Shown here: piece by piece, positions 1 to 7,201 of the stretch
Numbering within the stretch: position 1 is the first letter of the stretch
Layout: every line of letters starts with the position of its first letter
DNA from: UBA11606 sp039815945
GTDB taxonomy: Bacteria > Actinomycetota > Acidimicrobiia > Acidimicrobiales > Aldehydirespiratoraceae
Reading direction: 5' to 3'
NCBI GenBank assembly: GCA_039815945.1
Contig: JBCBYI010000155.1
Span: forward strand, 1 to 10,010
Length of the DNA: 10,010 bases
Notes under the pieces: model-generated
What the model saw: the letters and a program-made list of their open reading frames with translations, nothing else
Told to the model about the DNA's origin: nothing
The model's database searches: none
Program-made: the position numbers and the translations under genes

Positions 1-144
1 CTCTTGGTCGCTCCCGAGAACGCCGTCGCGAACCAAGCGTCCGCAGCGGTCGCCCGACGGTTGGGCGCCACGGTCGAGCAACAGATCGAGGCTCGCTACG
101 GTCCTGCCGACGTGTACCGACACGTCCCGCCGGCCGACGCGTGA
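1..144 (+). CDS. GNAT-family N-acetyltransferase, C-terminal end (partial)
   Basis: Frame 1 is open from the window edge and stops at TGA 142-144, giving 47 residues. The segment ENAVANQASAAVARRLGA resembles the acetyl-CoA-binding end of RimJ/RimL-type GNAT acetyltransferases, where an Asn followed by a Ser/Ala-rich helix and a 'xxLGF/A' turn is typical. Such enzymes transfer acetyl from acetyl-CoA to an amine of a protein or small molecule in the cytoplasm. The substrate cannot be inferred because most of the protein lies outside the window. The family call rests on this short C-terminal signature only. Confidence 0.6.
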   Translation, partial: LLVAPENAVANQASAAVARRLGATVEQQIEARYGPADVYRHVPPADA

Positions 145-230
145 CGACCACCGAGCCTGTTGTCCCGGTCGCCGGTGAAGCGGCAGACGACGTGTCCGGA
201 AACGCCGGCGGGGTGGAGGAACCGGGCCGG

Positions 231-236
231 TAGCGT
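231..236 (+). promoter_or_regulatory. -10 box (TAGCGT) for a probable leaderless transcript
   Basis: TAGCGT fits the actinobacterial TAnnnT -10 consensus and ends 7 bases before the GTG at 244, so transcription would begin at or next to the start codon. No clear -35 is visible. A GGAGGA at 215-220 lies too far upstream (23 bases) to act as a ribosome site for this GTG. The same arrangement occurs at three other genes in the window, which supports the reading. Confidence 0.45.
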
Positions 237-243
237 CGCCCTC

Positions 244-1133
244 GTGACGGCCACCGACACCGAACTCGCAGCCGAAGATCGCCCGATGGCGCCGACCGAG
301 TGGTCGGTGCTGTTGACGCTGTCGCTGATCTGGGGCGGGTCGTTCCTGTTCATGGCGATCGGCCTCGAGTCGTTCGAGCCCGGGCTCGTCACCCTCCTGC
401 GCGGGGGTTCGGTGCGGTGACGCTCCTCTTCATCCCCGCCGCCCGCCAGTCGGTGCCGAGGTCGGCGTTGCCGCGGATCGCGCTGCTCGGCTTCACCTGG
501 ATGGCGTTCCCGCTCACCCTGTTCCCGATCGCACAGCAATGGATCGACTCCTCCGTCGCCGGGATGCTCAACAGCGGCATGCCGTTGATGACGGTGCTGA
601 TCGCGTGGCTCGCGTTCGGTACGCCGACCGGGCCCCGCCGACTCGTCGGCGTCCTGGTCGGACTCGTCGGCATCTTGCTCATCTCGTTGCCCGAGGCGCA
701 GGTGGCCGGCACCAATGCCGCCGGTGTCGTCCTCGTGCTCGTCGCCGTGTCGTCCTACGGCCTAGCGGTCAATCTGGCGGGGCCGCTGCAGCGGGCCCAC
801 GGCAGCCTGCCGGTGATCAGCCGTGCCCTCGCCTTCGCCGCGGTCGTGTGCGTGCCGTTCGGCGTGGTCGACGGCGCCCAGTCGTCGTTCTCGTGGGATT
901 CGCTCGCCGCGTGCGCGGCCGTCGGCATCGGCGGCACGGGTGTCGCCTACGCCCTCGCCGGCTGGCTCACCGGGCGCGTCGGCGCGGTCCGGATGTCGAT
1001 CGTGACCTATGTGATCCCGGTCGTGTCGATCGTGCTCGGGGTGGTCTTTCGCGACGAGACGGTGAGTGCGTGGGCGATCCTCGGTACCGCCGTCGTGCTG
1101 ACCGGCGCGTTCCTCAGCAGCCGCGTCGACTGA
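244..1133 (+). CDS. EamA/DMT-family transporter, interrupted by a one-base frameshift
   Basis: This is a predicted inner-membrane permease of the drug/metabolite transporter superfamily; the substrate is unknown. Starting at GTG 244, frame 1 encodes the N-terminus with the first hydrophobic segment (TEWSVLLTLSLIWGGSFLFM, followed by a conserved-looking LVTLLR) and then runs into TGA at 418-420. The protein resumes in frame 3 from about 402 as GFGAVTLLFIPAAR and continues through further hydrophobic segments to TGA 1131-1133. One missing base at the five-G run 403-407 would restore LLR-G-GFGAV and give a protein of about 296 residues, the usual length for two EamA repeats. ATG 286 is an alternative start. 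The remainder looks intact, so this may be a sequencing or assembly error or a very recent mutation. It converges with the gene at 1134-3491. Confidence 0.8.
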
Positions 1134-1141
1134 TCAGTCGA
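1126..1141. repeat. 16-bp perfect palindrome at abutting convergent stop codons
   Basis: The sequence tcgactgatcagtcga is its own reverse complement. Its centre holds the TGA of the plus-strand transporter (1131-1133) and, directly adjacent, the TCA that is the stop of the minus-strand GGDEF-EAL gene (1134-1136). There is no loop, so it does not make a standard terminator hairpin. It may simply reflect both proteins ending in a GAC/Asp codon before TGA. Confidence 0.6.
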
Positions 1142-3491
1142 AGTTCGCCGTGTCGGCGAGGCGGTCGAGCACGTCGAAGTGCCAGGTCGTGGCATCCGGC
1201 GCCGGACGGCCGATCGCATACCCCTGGGCCATGTCGCAGCCGAGCGAACGAAGGACATCCAACTCGGCCGGATCCTCGACTCCTTCCGCGACCGATCGGA
1301 GCCCGAGGGTGCCGAGGATGCGCAGCACCGACTCGATGATCGTCCTGGTCTGGCGATCCTCGGCCAGCCCGCCGACGAAGGCTCGGTCGAGCTTGACCAC
1401 GTCGATCGGCAGCTCCCGCAGCACTGACAGGGCCGAGAAGCCGGAGCCGAAATCGTCGAGGGCGATCGTGCACCCCAGGCGACGGAGCCGGTGCAGGGTG
1501 TCGACCGCTCGCTGATCGGCGACCGCGGTCTGCTCGGTGATCTCGATCCACAGATCGCCCGGGTCGACCCGGCACTCGTCGAGGAGATCCTCGACCATCG
1601 CGGCAAATCCGGGGGCGACCAGGTTGGCGGCGACGACGTTGACCGAGATCGCCGGGAGCGCGGTGCCGATCGTCAGGCGGTCGCGCAGCGCCTGCTGCAG
1701 AATGCGCTCCGACAGCGTCGGCATCAGACCCTCGTCCTCGGCGGCCTCGATCCAGGCGCCGGCCGGACGCACGCCGTCGGCGGTGTGCCAACGGGCGAGC
1801 GCTTCGAGCGCGATCGGGTACCCGGTCTCGAGATCGATGATCGGCTGGAACCACGGCATGATCTCGCCGCGCTCGAGCCCGAGTCGCAGCCCCTGACCGG
1901 TCTCGTGGCGCGAGATGATCCGGCGACGTAGCTCTTCGTCGAAGCGTTCGACTCGTCCGCGCCCGAGCGCCTTGGCGCGGTAGGCCGCCATGTCCGACTC
2001 GCCGATCAGCTCGGCCGGCGTCGTTGGGCCATCGGCCACGGCCACACCGATGCTCAACGAGATCTGGAGTTGGCGGCCCCCGATGGTGAAGGGATCGTTC
2101 CCGATGGCCAGGATCTCGTGAGCGAGAGCGGTGGCTTCTTCGGTCGACGCGACCGGCTCGGCGATCACGAGGAACTCATCGCCGCCGACTCGAGCGACCG
2201 TGTCGCACGATCGCATCGCCCGGCGCAGACGGCTGGCGAGGTGGCGCAGGAGTGCGTCGCCGACGGCATGGCCGAGGCTGTCGTTGATGATCTTGAAGTG
2301 GTCGAGGTCGATCGTCATGACCGCCACCGACGAGTGCAGGCCCTCGCTGCGCTCGAGTGCATCGCTGATCAGATTGTCGGTGAGGGCCCGATTCGGGAGA
2401 CCGGTGAGTGCATCGGAGATCGCGAGCGCCGCCATCTCCTGGGCCGTCTTCTGTGCTGCGGCGAGCTGCTTGCCGGCGGTGTCGAGCGCGGCCTGACGAC
2501 CGCGGATCAGCTCGCGCAGGCTGCTCTCGCCGTTGCGGACCGCGTCGACCAGGCCTCGGATCTCCCGCATGGCGTCGACCGCGAGGTCGAGCGCCTCGTC
2601 GACTGCATCGTCGGCGTCGTCGCTGTCGGGATCGAGGGCGGCGAGCTCGTCGAAGATCTGCTGCTCGATGTCTTGCAGCAGATCGATCCGTTGCGTCATC
2701 GCGAGGAACCACTCGCGGCTGTCCATCCGGAAGTCGCCGACACCGTTGACGAGGACGTCGGTCTCCATGCGGGTGGTGCGTTGGACGGCGGGGTGCGCTT
2801 GGATCCGAGTCAGCTCTCCCTGGAGATCCTCGCTCGTCGACTGATCGAAGATCCGCAGCAGCGACTCCTGCGCCGACACGAGGCTGACGACCCAGAGGTT
2901 CACGGTCGTGGCGAAGCGATCCTCGCCGATCACCCGGGCCATCACGGCCCGCTCCATACCCATGAGCTCCTTCGCCCGCATGAGGGCGAGCAGACCGACG
3001 AGCCGGGTCCGGATGAGGGTGGTTGGTGCGTGCTGGATCAGGTTGCCGATCGACACCAGGAGCGCCTGGTTGAGGTCGTTGAAGTACTCGATCGCCGACG
3101 CCGCAGTCGAGTGGCCATCGTCGATCCCGGCCCGCATGGCGCCGAGTTCGCCGAGGAGTTCGTGGGCGACCGCATAGTCATCGCCGCAACGGACATCGCC
3201 AGCGGCATCGAGTTCGAGGAACGACGCTCGAGCGGCGTCGGTGAGTTCACGGATGCCGGCGAGCTCATCGGCGAACATCGCGCCGTCGCTCGACAAGAAG
3301 ACCGAGGACGCGCCGCGTTCCTTCTGCGTCTCGTGCAGAAGGTCTGAAACGGCGACGATGAGGTGACGCTCGTGTGCCCACCGGGAGCGAACCGCGGTCA
3401 TGAGGAGATGGTCGTCGCTCGGCTGAACGTCGTTGAGTCCCGCGTCGCAGATCGGGTCGGCTGCCACTGCGCCGACGACGAAGGTCGCCAC
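1134..3491 (-). CDS. NIT-GGDEF-EAL protein (cyclic-di-GMP cyclase/phosphodiesterase)
   Basis: This is a 785-residue signalling protein with no evident membrane segment, so probably cytoplasmic. Residues about 35-290 resemble the helical nitrate/nitrite-sensing NIT domain, including HETQKERGASS at 53-63. A helical linker precedes a GGDEF domain at about 355-515, with DALTGLPNR at 360-368 and an intact GGDEF at 436-440. An RSCD at 427-430, five residues upstream, matches the product-inhibition I-site. The EAL domain covers about 530-775 and keeps EAL (563-565), N618, WIEITE (648-653), the DD pair 679-680, K700 and AEGVE (735-739). Both activities therefore look possible: making c-di-GMP from GTP and hydrolysing it to pGpG. 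The GTG start at 3491 lacks a convincing ribosome site, and ATG 3401 is an alternative that still keeps the NIT region. It follows the SDR gene after 39 bases. Confidence 0.93.
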   Translation of the reverse strand: MATFVVGAVAADPICDAGLNDVQPSDDHLLMTAVRSRWAHERHLIVAVSDLLHETQKERGASSVFLSSDGAMFADELAGIRELTDAARASFLELDAAGDVRCGDDYAVAHELLGELGAMRAGIDDGHSTAASAIEYFNDLNQALLVSIGNLIQHAPTTLIRTRLVGLLALMRAKELMGMERAVMARVIGEDRFATTVNLWVVSLVSAQESLLRIFDQSTSEDLQGELTRIQAHPAVQRTTRMETDVLVNGVGDFRMDSREWFLAMTQRIDLLQDIEQQIFDELAALDPDSDDADDAVDEALDLAVDAMREIRGLVDAVRNGESSLRELIRGRQAALDTAGKQLAAAQKTAQEMAALAISDALTGLPNRALTDNLISDALERSEGLHSSVAVMTIDLDHFKIINDSLGHAVGDALLRHLASRLRRAMRSCDTVARVGGDEFLVIAEPVASTEEATALAHEILAIGNDPFTIGGRQLQISLSIGVAVADGPTTPAELIGESDMAAYRAKALGRGRVERFDEELRRRIISRHETGQGLRLGLERGEIMPWFQPIIDLETGYPIALEALARWHTADGVRPAGAWIEAAEDEGLMPTLSERILQQALRDRLTIGTALPAISVNVVAANLVAPGFAAMVEDLLDECRVDPGDLWIEITEQTAVADQRAVDTLHRLRRLGCTIALDDFGSGFSALSVLRELPIDVVKLDRAFVGGLAEDRQTRTIIESVLRILGTLGLRSVAEGVEDPAELDVLRSLGCDMAQGYAIGRPAPDATTWHFDVLDRLADTANFD

Positions 3492-3510
3492 GACGTGGTG
3501 ACGATGGTCC

Positions 3511-3526
3511 CGACCCGCCGGGGTCG
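3511..3526 (-). terminator. short GC hairpin between the SDR gene and the GGDEF-EAL gene
   Basis: A perfect 6-bp stem (cgaccc / gggtcg) closes a 4-base loop in the 39-base gap after the SDR stop. No T-rich tract follows, so it is not a textbook intrinsic terminator. It could attenuate read-through into the downstream gene or be chance in GC-rich DNA. Confidence 0.25.
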
Positions 3527-3530
3527 ACGC

Positions 3531-4625
3531 TCAGATGCGGGTGTCCGGTCGCTGGTAGCTCGTGCCGGGACCGGCGTAGGCGAGGCCGTAGCCCGGCGGC
3601 GAGCGCCAGGCGAGATCGGGCGGATCGGCGATCGCTGTCCGCCACCATTCGACGAGACGATCTTCGTTGTCGTAGTCGAAGGGATCCTCGATGATCTGCT
3701 CGGTCTGTGCGCCTCGTTCGGGCGGATTGTCGGCCAGCCACCGGGCCGTGCGGGCGACCGCCTCACGAGCGGGGACGACGTCGCGGTAGCCGAGCCGGGT
3801 GCGCAGCTTCGACGTGTCGTAGAGCCGGTGATGTGACGTCGGGCCGGCCAACAGCGGCCACGCCGGTCGGGCGAGGTCCGCAGGCATCGAGATCAGCTCC
3901 CACTCGTGGCCGAGCTCGTCAGCGCAGACCTCGACGACCTTGCGGATCGTGAGGCACTCGTCGTCGGCGGCATTGAAGATCTCTCCCTTGGCGTGCTCGG
4001 GCCGGTCGACGGCGAGGAGCAGGGCATGGGCGAGGTTCTCGGTGAAGCCGAACGAGTTGAGCATCGCCCCATCATCGGGAAGGACGATGTGGGGCCGGTC
4101 GTCGAGAATGCGACGCACGACCGACCATTCGCGGGGCGCGAGCTGGCGAGGGCCGTACACCCACGGATACCGGAAGTGGGTCGCGTCGGGGTGACGAGCG
4201 AACAGCTGCGCCTCGGTGGCTGCGATGCGGTACGACTTGCCGTCGTCGTCCTCGGTGGCGGTCGCCGCGTCCTCGCGGATCGGCGCCGGCAGACCGGGCG
4301 GATCGTGGCGCCACGGATCGAAGTAGCCCCGATAGGCGGGGCCGCCGCCGACGCTGATCAGGTGCCCGACCCGGCCGACCAACACTTCGGCGATCGTGCG
4401 CAGACGGCCGTAGGTGACGATGGCGACGTCCCACTCCTCAGCGCCGATCGTGGCGGCGAGCGCGTCGTGATCGCGGACGTCGGTGTGGATGTGGCGGTAG
4501 GCGTCGACCTCGGGGAGTTCGTGCGAGCCGGTGTGGCAGATGGTGATGTCGTGGCCGCGCGCGGCGAGGCCGGCCACGATGGCCGGCCCCGTCGGTCCTG
4601 TTCCGCCGACGACGAGCGTCTTCAC
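3531..4625 (-). CDS. NAD-dependent epimerase/dehydratase-family protein (atypical SDR)
   Basis: A 364-residue protein with a Rossmann nucleotide-binding start, MKTLVVGGTGPTGPAIVAGL, whose GGTGPTG is the glycine-rich loop of extended or atypical SDRs. Later segments (FRYPWVYGPRQ, a FTENLAHALLLAVD helix region and EIFNAADDE) match the substrate-side architecture of sugar-nucleotide epimerase-like SDRs. At the position of the classical YxxxK catalytic pair the sequence reads SYRIAATEAQLF: the Tyr is present but the Lys is replaced by Ala, so standard SDR catalysis is doubtful. The GTG start at 4625 is supported by AGGCGG seven bases upstream, and the gene begins 15 bases after the acyl-CoA synthetase stop, which implies cotranscription. 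The substrate is not identifiable; a role with a CoA-linked or isoprenoid-like substrate would be speculative. Confidence 0.87.
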   Translation of the reverse strand: MKTLVVGGTGPTGPAIVAGLAARGHDITICHTGSHELPEVDAYRHIHTDVRDHDALAATIGAEEWDVAIVTYGRLRTIAEVLVGRVGHLISVGGGPAYRGYFDPWRHDPPGLPAPIREDAATATEDDDGKSYRIAATEAQLFARHPDATHFRYPWVYGPRQLAPREWSVVRRILDDRPHIVLPDDGAMLNSFGFTENLAHALLLAVDRPEHAKGEIFNAADDECLTIRKVVEVCADELGHEWELISMPADLARPAWPLLAGPTSHHRLYDTSKLRTRLGYRDVVPAREAVARTARWLADNPPERGAQTEQIIEDPFDYDNEDRLVEWWRTAIADPPDLAWRSPPGYGLAYAGPGTSYQRPDTRI

Positions 4626-4632
4626 GTCGTCG

Positions 4633-4638
4633 CCGCCT
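4633..4638 (-). promoter_or_regulatory. ribosome binding site supporting the SDR GTG start
   Basis: On the minus strand the sequence is AGGCGG, seven bases before GTG 4625 and inside the 15-base gap after the synthetase stop. It is a partial match to AGGAGG and supports GTG 4625 as the start within a shared transcript. Confidence 0.4.
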
Positions 4639-4640
4639 GA

Positions 4641-6188
4641 TCAGTCAGCGGTGATGCCGTCGAACTGATCCCGGAGCACCCGTTTCAGCACCTTGCCGGT
4701 GGGGTTGCGGGGGATGGCGTCGATGAACTCGACCTTCTTGGGCTGCTTGAACCGCGCCAGCTTCCCGGAGGTGTGCTCGAGCACGGCGTCCTCGGTGACG
4801 GAGTCGTCGGCCCGCACGACGACCGCCAACGGCGACTCGCCCCACTTCTCCGACGGGATGCCGATCACCGCGACCTCGTTGACGCCCTCCATGCCGAAGA
4901 TCGCGTTCTCGATCTCGGCCGGATACACGTTCTCGCCACCCGAGATGATCATGTCCTTCACCCGGTCCTGGATGTAGACGAAGCCGTCGGCATCCATCAC
5001 CGCGACGTCGCCGGTGCGTAGCCAGCCGTCGACGATCGTCTCGGCCGTGGCCTCCTCACGATTGAGGTAGCCGACCATGATGTTCGGCCCGCTCACGAGC
5101 ACCTCGCCCGGCTCGTCGGGCCCACAATCCTCGCCTGCCTCGTTGACCACCCGCACCCGGGTGAAGAAGAACTCCTTGCCGGTGGAGCCGGCTCGATCGA
5201 GCGCGTCCTCCGGGGAAATCAGACAGGCCGGACCACAGGTCTCGGTGAGGCCGTATACCTGGTGGATCTCGATGTCCATCGCCGCATAGGTCTCGATCAG
5301 GCTGACCGGCACCGGCGCCGCACCGGACATGACCCACCGCAGCGACGAGGTGTCGTGGGCGTCCTTGTCGTAGGTGAGCAGCATGAACTGCAACATCGCC
5401 GGCACGGCGAGCGTGACGGTGATCTTCTCCTCACCGAAGACCTCCCAGATCTTGACCGGGTCGAACTCGCTCATGATCGTGGCGGTGCCACCGAGGTTGA
5501 TGATCGACAACATCGGGTTGAGCGCGCCGACGTGGAACAGCGGCAGGCAGATCAGGTAGTTGTCGCCGTAGCGGGTGTCGGCGGTGACGTTGGCGGTGAG
5601 GCAGCCCCACATCGACGTGTTGTGGCTGTGCATCGCGCCCTTGGGCAGGCCGGTGGTGCCCGAGGTGTACATGATGAACAGCAGGTCGTCGTCGCCGGCG
5701 GTGCTCACGATCGGGGCCGACGATGAGGCGCTCAGCACGTCCTCGTAGCCCTCTGCGAAGTCGGGCCGATCGGCGGCGTCGCCGACATGGATCCAGCGGG
5801 TGACCTGGGTGCCGTCGGTGCCGCGGGAGTGGAGTTCGGTGACGACCTCGTTGAACGCGGTGCCGAACACGAGGGTGGAGGCGGCCGAGTCGGTGAGGAT
5901 GAACGACAGTTCGTCGGCGACGAGGCGCCAGTTGAGGGCGACGACCACGCCACCGACCTTGGCGGCGCCGAAGAACGTCTCGATGAACTCGGGCCCGTTC
6001 ATCAGCAGTGTCGCGACCCGGTCGCCCTGCTCGAGTCCACCGGCGACGAGGCCGTTGCCGACCTGATTGCATCGGGCGTCGAGTTCGACGTAGGTCTGAC
6101 GGCGGCCGCTGGTGATGTCGACGACGGCTTCGGTGCTGGGGTTCAGAAGGGCGCGCTTGGCGACCCACTGGCCGATGTTGTGTTCCAT
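4641..6188 (-). CDS. AMP-forming acyl-CoA synthetase (fatty-acid--CoA ligase family)
   Basis: A 515-residue member of the ANL adenylating superfamily, which activates a carboxylic acid with ATP to an acyl-AMP and then to acyl-CoA in the cytoplasm. Visible motifs are the P-loop YTSGTTGLPKG at 174-184, VYGLTET at 311-317, GWLRTGD at 388-394, the hinge region DRVKDMIISGGENVYP at 408-423, and the C-terminal catalytic lysine in NPTGKVLKR (K499). All key residues are present. The frame is open further upstream, but ATG 6188 is preferred: MEHNIGQWVAKRA is a typical family N-terminus, and a TACGAT -10 box lies six bases before it. The upstream extension would overlap the hydratase remnant on the other strand. 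The acyl substrate cannot be read from the sequence. The SDR gene follows in the same direction. Confidence 0.95.
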   Translation of the reverse strand: MEHNIGQWVAKRALLNPSTEAVVDITSGRRQTYVELDARCNQVGNGLVAGGLEQGDRVATLLMNGPEFIETFFGAAKVGGVVVALNWRLVADELSFILTDSAASTLVFGTAFNEVVTELHSRGTDGTQVTRWIHVGDAADRPDFAEGYEDVLSASSSAPIVSTAGDDDLLFIMYTSGTTGLPKGAMHSHNTSMWGCLTANVTADTRYGDNYLICLPLFHVGALNPMLSIINLGGTATIMSEFDPVKIWEVFGEEKITVTLAVPAMLQFMLLTYDKDAHDTSSLRWVMSGAAPVPVSLIETYAAMDIEIHQVYGLTETCGPACLISPEDALDRAGSTGKEFFFTRVRVVNEAGEDCGPDEPGEVLVSGPNIMVGYLNREEATAETIVDGWLRTGDVAVMDADGFVYIQDRVKDMIISGGENVYPAEIENAIFGMEGVNEVAVIGIPSEKWGESPLAVVVRADDSVTEDAVLEHTSGKLARFKQPKKVEFIDAIPRNPTGKVLKRVLRDQFDGITAD

Positions 6189-6194
6189 GCCGGG

Positions 6195-6200
6195 ATCGTA
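6195..6200 (-). promoter_or_regulatory. -10 box (TACGAT) for a leaderless acyl-CoA synthetase transcript
   Basis: On the minus strand TACGAT ends six bases before the ATG at 6188. It fits TAnnnT and the spacing seen at the other leaderless candidates here. No convincing -35 is seen. It would drive the synthetase and SDR genes. Confidence 0.5.
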
Positions 6201-6209
6201 GACCGAGGC

Positions 6210-6558
6210 GCATGGATGATGTTGCGGGAGGCGATGGCCTCGCTCGACGCCAACCCCGACATCGCTGCCATCGTCGTGACGGGCGCCGATCCGGCCTTCG
6301 GGGCGGATCCGCACGGCCCGGCCGTCACCGGTGGGCTCGAACTCGCCCTGGCCTGACTTCCTGATCGGTTCGGAGCGAGCGGCGTTCGCCGACACCCACG
6401 CTCTCGTCGGGATCCTGCCCGGCTGGGGACTGTCGGTCGAGTTGCCCCGAGCGGTCGGGGTGCGCCGGGCCCGTCAGATGAGCTTCACCGGCAACGATCG
6501 GACCGCCTTCGCCGGGCGCCGGGCCGACATCGAGGCCCGGGGGAGTGGCCAGATCTAG
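6210..6558 (+). pseudogene. enoyl-CoA hydratase/isomerase remnant (multiply deleted)
   Basis: Pieces of a crotonase-family protein lie in order but broken. Frame 3 gives AWMMLREAMASLDANPDIAA with IVVTGADPAFGAD, then jumps directly to GPAVTGGLELALA and a TGA at 6354-6356. Frame 1 continues from 6358 with DFLIGSERAAFADTHALVGI and LPGWGLSVELPRAVGVRRAR, then passes from FTGN straight into a tail-like DRTAFAGRRADIEARGSGQI and stops at TAG 6556-6558. The normal N-terminus, the segment after the first oxyanion-hole strand, and most of the C-terminal third are missing. The frame change fits loss of two bases from an expected TGCGAC (Cys-Asp). Intact family members are about 260 residues. The gene cannot make a working hydratase, which normally hydrates enoyl-CoA in beta-oxidation. 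Confidence 0.85.
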
Positions 6559-7124
6559 GCGGGCCGGCCCTCGGGGAGGTCGCGCATGTGACGAGCGGGC
6601 ACCCCGCCGACCATGACGTTCCGCGGCACGTTGCGGGTGACGACACTCCCGGCGGCGACGATGGAGCCGGAGCCGACGGTGACGCCGGGCAGGATCATCG
6701 CGCCGGCCCCGATCCAGCAGCCATCGCCGATCTCGACCGGTTCGGCGTAGCGCGTGGCGGCCCGCCCTTCCTGGCGGCCGATCTCGTGGGTGTCGGTGAT
6801 GATCGACACCCGCTGGCCGATCGCAACCTTCTCGCCGATGGTGACGGCTGCGTTGACGTCGATGATGGCGTCGATGTTGATGAAGGTGCTCGGGCCGATC
6901 GTGAGTTCGTGACTCATCGACGCCGGCCCCTGGAGCCGAGGGGTCTCCGCAAGGGTGACGGTCGTGTCGATGTTGCGGTATCCGCCCGCTCGCAGAAGCT
7001 CGACCCGGAGCCGGCTCAGCCGGAAGGCGGGAAGCAGCTTCGTGAGCAGCAGGGCGAGGGCGCGGCGGGGCGCGAACTCACCGGCTTCTCGTCGAAGGGC
7101 AGAGCTGACCCGGGCGGCGTTCAC
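6555..7124 (-). CDS. left-handed beta-helix (hexapeptide-repeat) acyltransferase
   Basis: A 189-residue protein in which residues about 72-180 carry imperfect hexapeptide repeats (TIGPSTFINIDAIIDVNAAV, TIGEKVAIGQRVSI, VEIGDGCWIGAGAMILPGVT, VGSGSIVAAGSVV), forming the beta-helix of trimeric O-acetyltransferases. H113 in TDTHEIG is the expected catalytic base, and the ending VPRNVMVGGVPARHMR is typical of the WbbJ/maltose-acetyltransferase group. It probably transfers an acetyl group from acetyl-CoA to a sugar or cell-surface glycan precursor; the acceptor is unknown. GTG 7124 is chosen because a TACGTT -10 box lies seven bases upstream, whereas the open frame up to 7220 would run through the divergent promoter and into the neighbouring gene. 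The stop overlaps the hydratase remnant on the opposite strand. Confidence 0.9.
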   Translation of the reverse strand: MNAARVSSALRREAGEFAPRRALALLLTKLLPAFRLSRLRVELLRAGGYRNIDTTVTLAETPRLQGPASMSHELTIGPSTFINIDAIIDVNAAVTIGEKVAIGQRVSIITDTHEIGRQEGRAATRYAEPVEIGDGCWIGAGAMILPGVTVGSGSIVAAGSVVTRNVPRNVMVGGVPARHMRDLPEGRPA

Positions 7125-7131
7125 GGCCGTG

Positions 7132-7137
7132 AACGTA
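7132..7137 (-). promoter_or_regulatory. -10 box (TACGTT) for a leaderless acyltransferase transcript
   Basis: On the minus strand TACGTT ends seven bases before GTG 7124 and matches TAnnnT. It sits in the 77-base divergent region shared with the selenoprotein operon promoter, so a regulator bound near 7170-7185 could affect both directions. Confidence 0.45.
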
Positions 7138-7166
7138 CCAGCGCGGCCGGTGACCGGCGGGCCACC

Positions 7167-7187
7167 TTGTGACAGTCGGACTGACAA
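7167..7187. promoter_or_regulatory. inverted repeat between -35 and -10, candidate TetR operator
   Basis: The perfect core CAGTC-G-GACTG lies at 7173-7183. Outer arms TTGT (7167-7170) and ACAA (7184-7187) also pair, with two extra bases on the left side. The repeat overlaps the -35 and fills most of the spacer, where a bound repressor would block RNA polymerase. The TetR-family gene in the same operon (8353-8967) is the obvious candidate to bind it, giving autoregulation. This is inference from position and symmetry. Confidence 0.5.
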
Positions 7188-7195
7188 ATTAGGGT
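7167..7195 (+). promoter_or_regulatory. promoter of the selenoprotein-tetR-SRPBCC-sulfatase operon
   Basis: A -35 box TTGTGA (7167-7172) and a -10 box TAGGGT (7190-7195) are separated by 17 bases, the standard spacing. The -10 ends six bases before ATG 7202, which predicts a leaderless mRNA. This is the most complete promoter in the window. Confidence 0.6.
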
Positions 7196-7201
7196 GGTCG
7201 T

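Noticed and set aside
198..236. GGAAAC at 198-203 as an ECF-sigma -35 for the transporter
   Set aside because: The distance to the TAGCGT -10 is 27 bases, far beyond the 16-17 bases expected for ECF promoters.
2070..3347. Long plus-strand open frame (425 codons) opposite the GGDEF-EAL gene
   Set aside because: Its translation is low-complexity, rich in E, D, R and V, and resembles no family. It is the antisense shadow of a well-supported gene in GC-rich DNA.
6354..6356. A second possible Sec codon: a TGA at an expected Cys position (LALA-C-DFLIG) in the hydratase remnant
   Set aside because: The homology changes frame immediately after the TGA and other deletions are present, so this is a two-base deletion in a dead gene.
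6189..6395. N-terminal extension of the acyl-CoA synthetase to 6395
   Set aside because: The extra 69 residues are unlike the family, overlap the hydratase remnant, and run through the TACGAT promoter; ATG 6188 gives a standard N-terminus.
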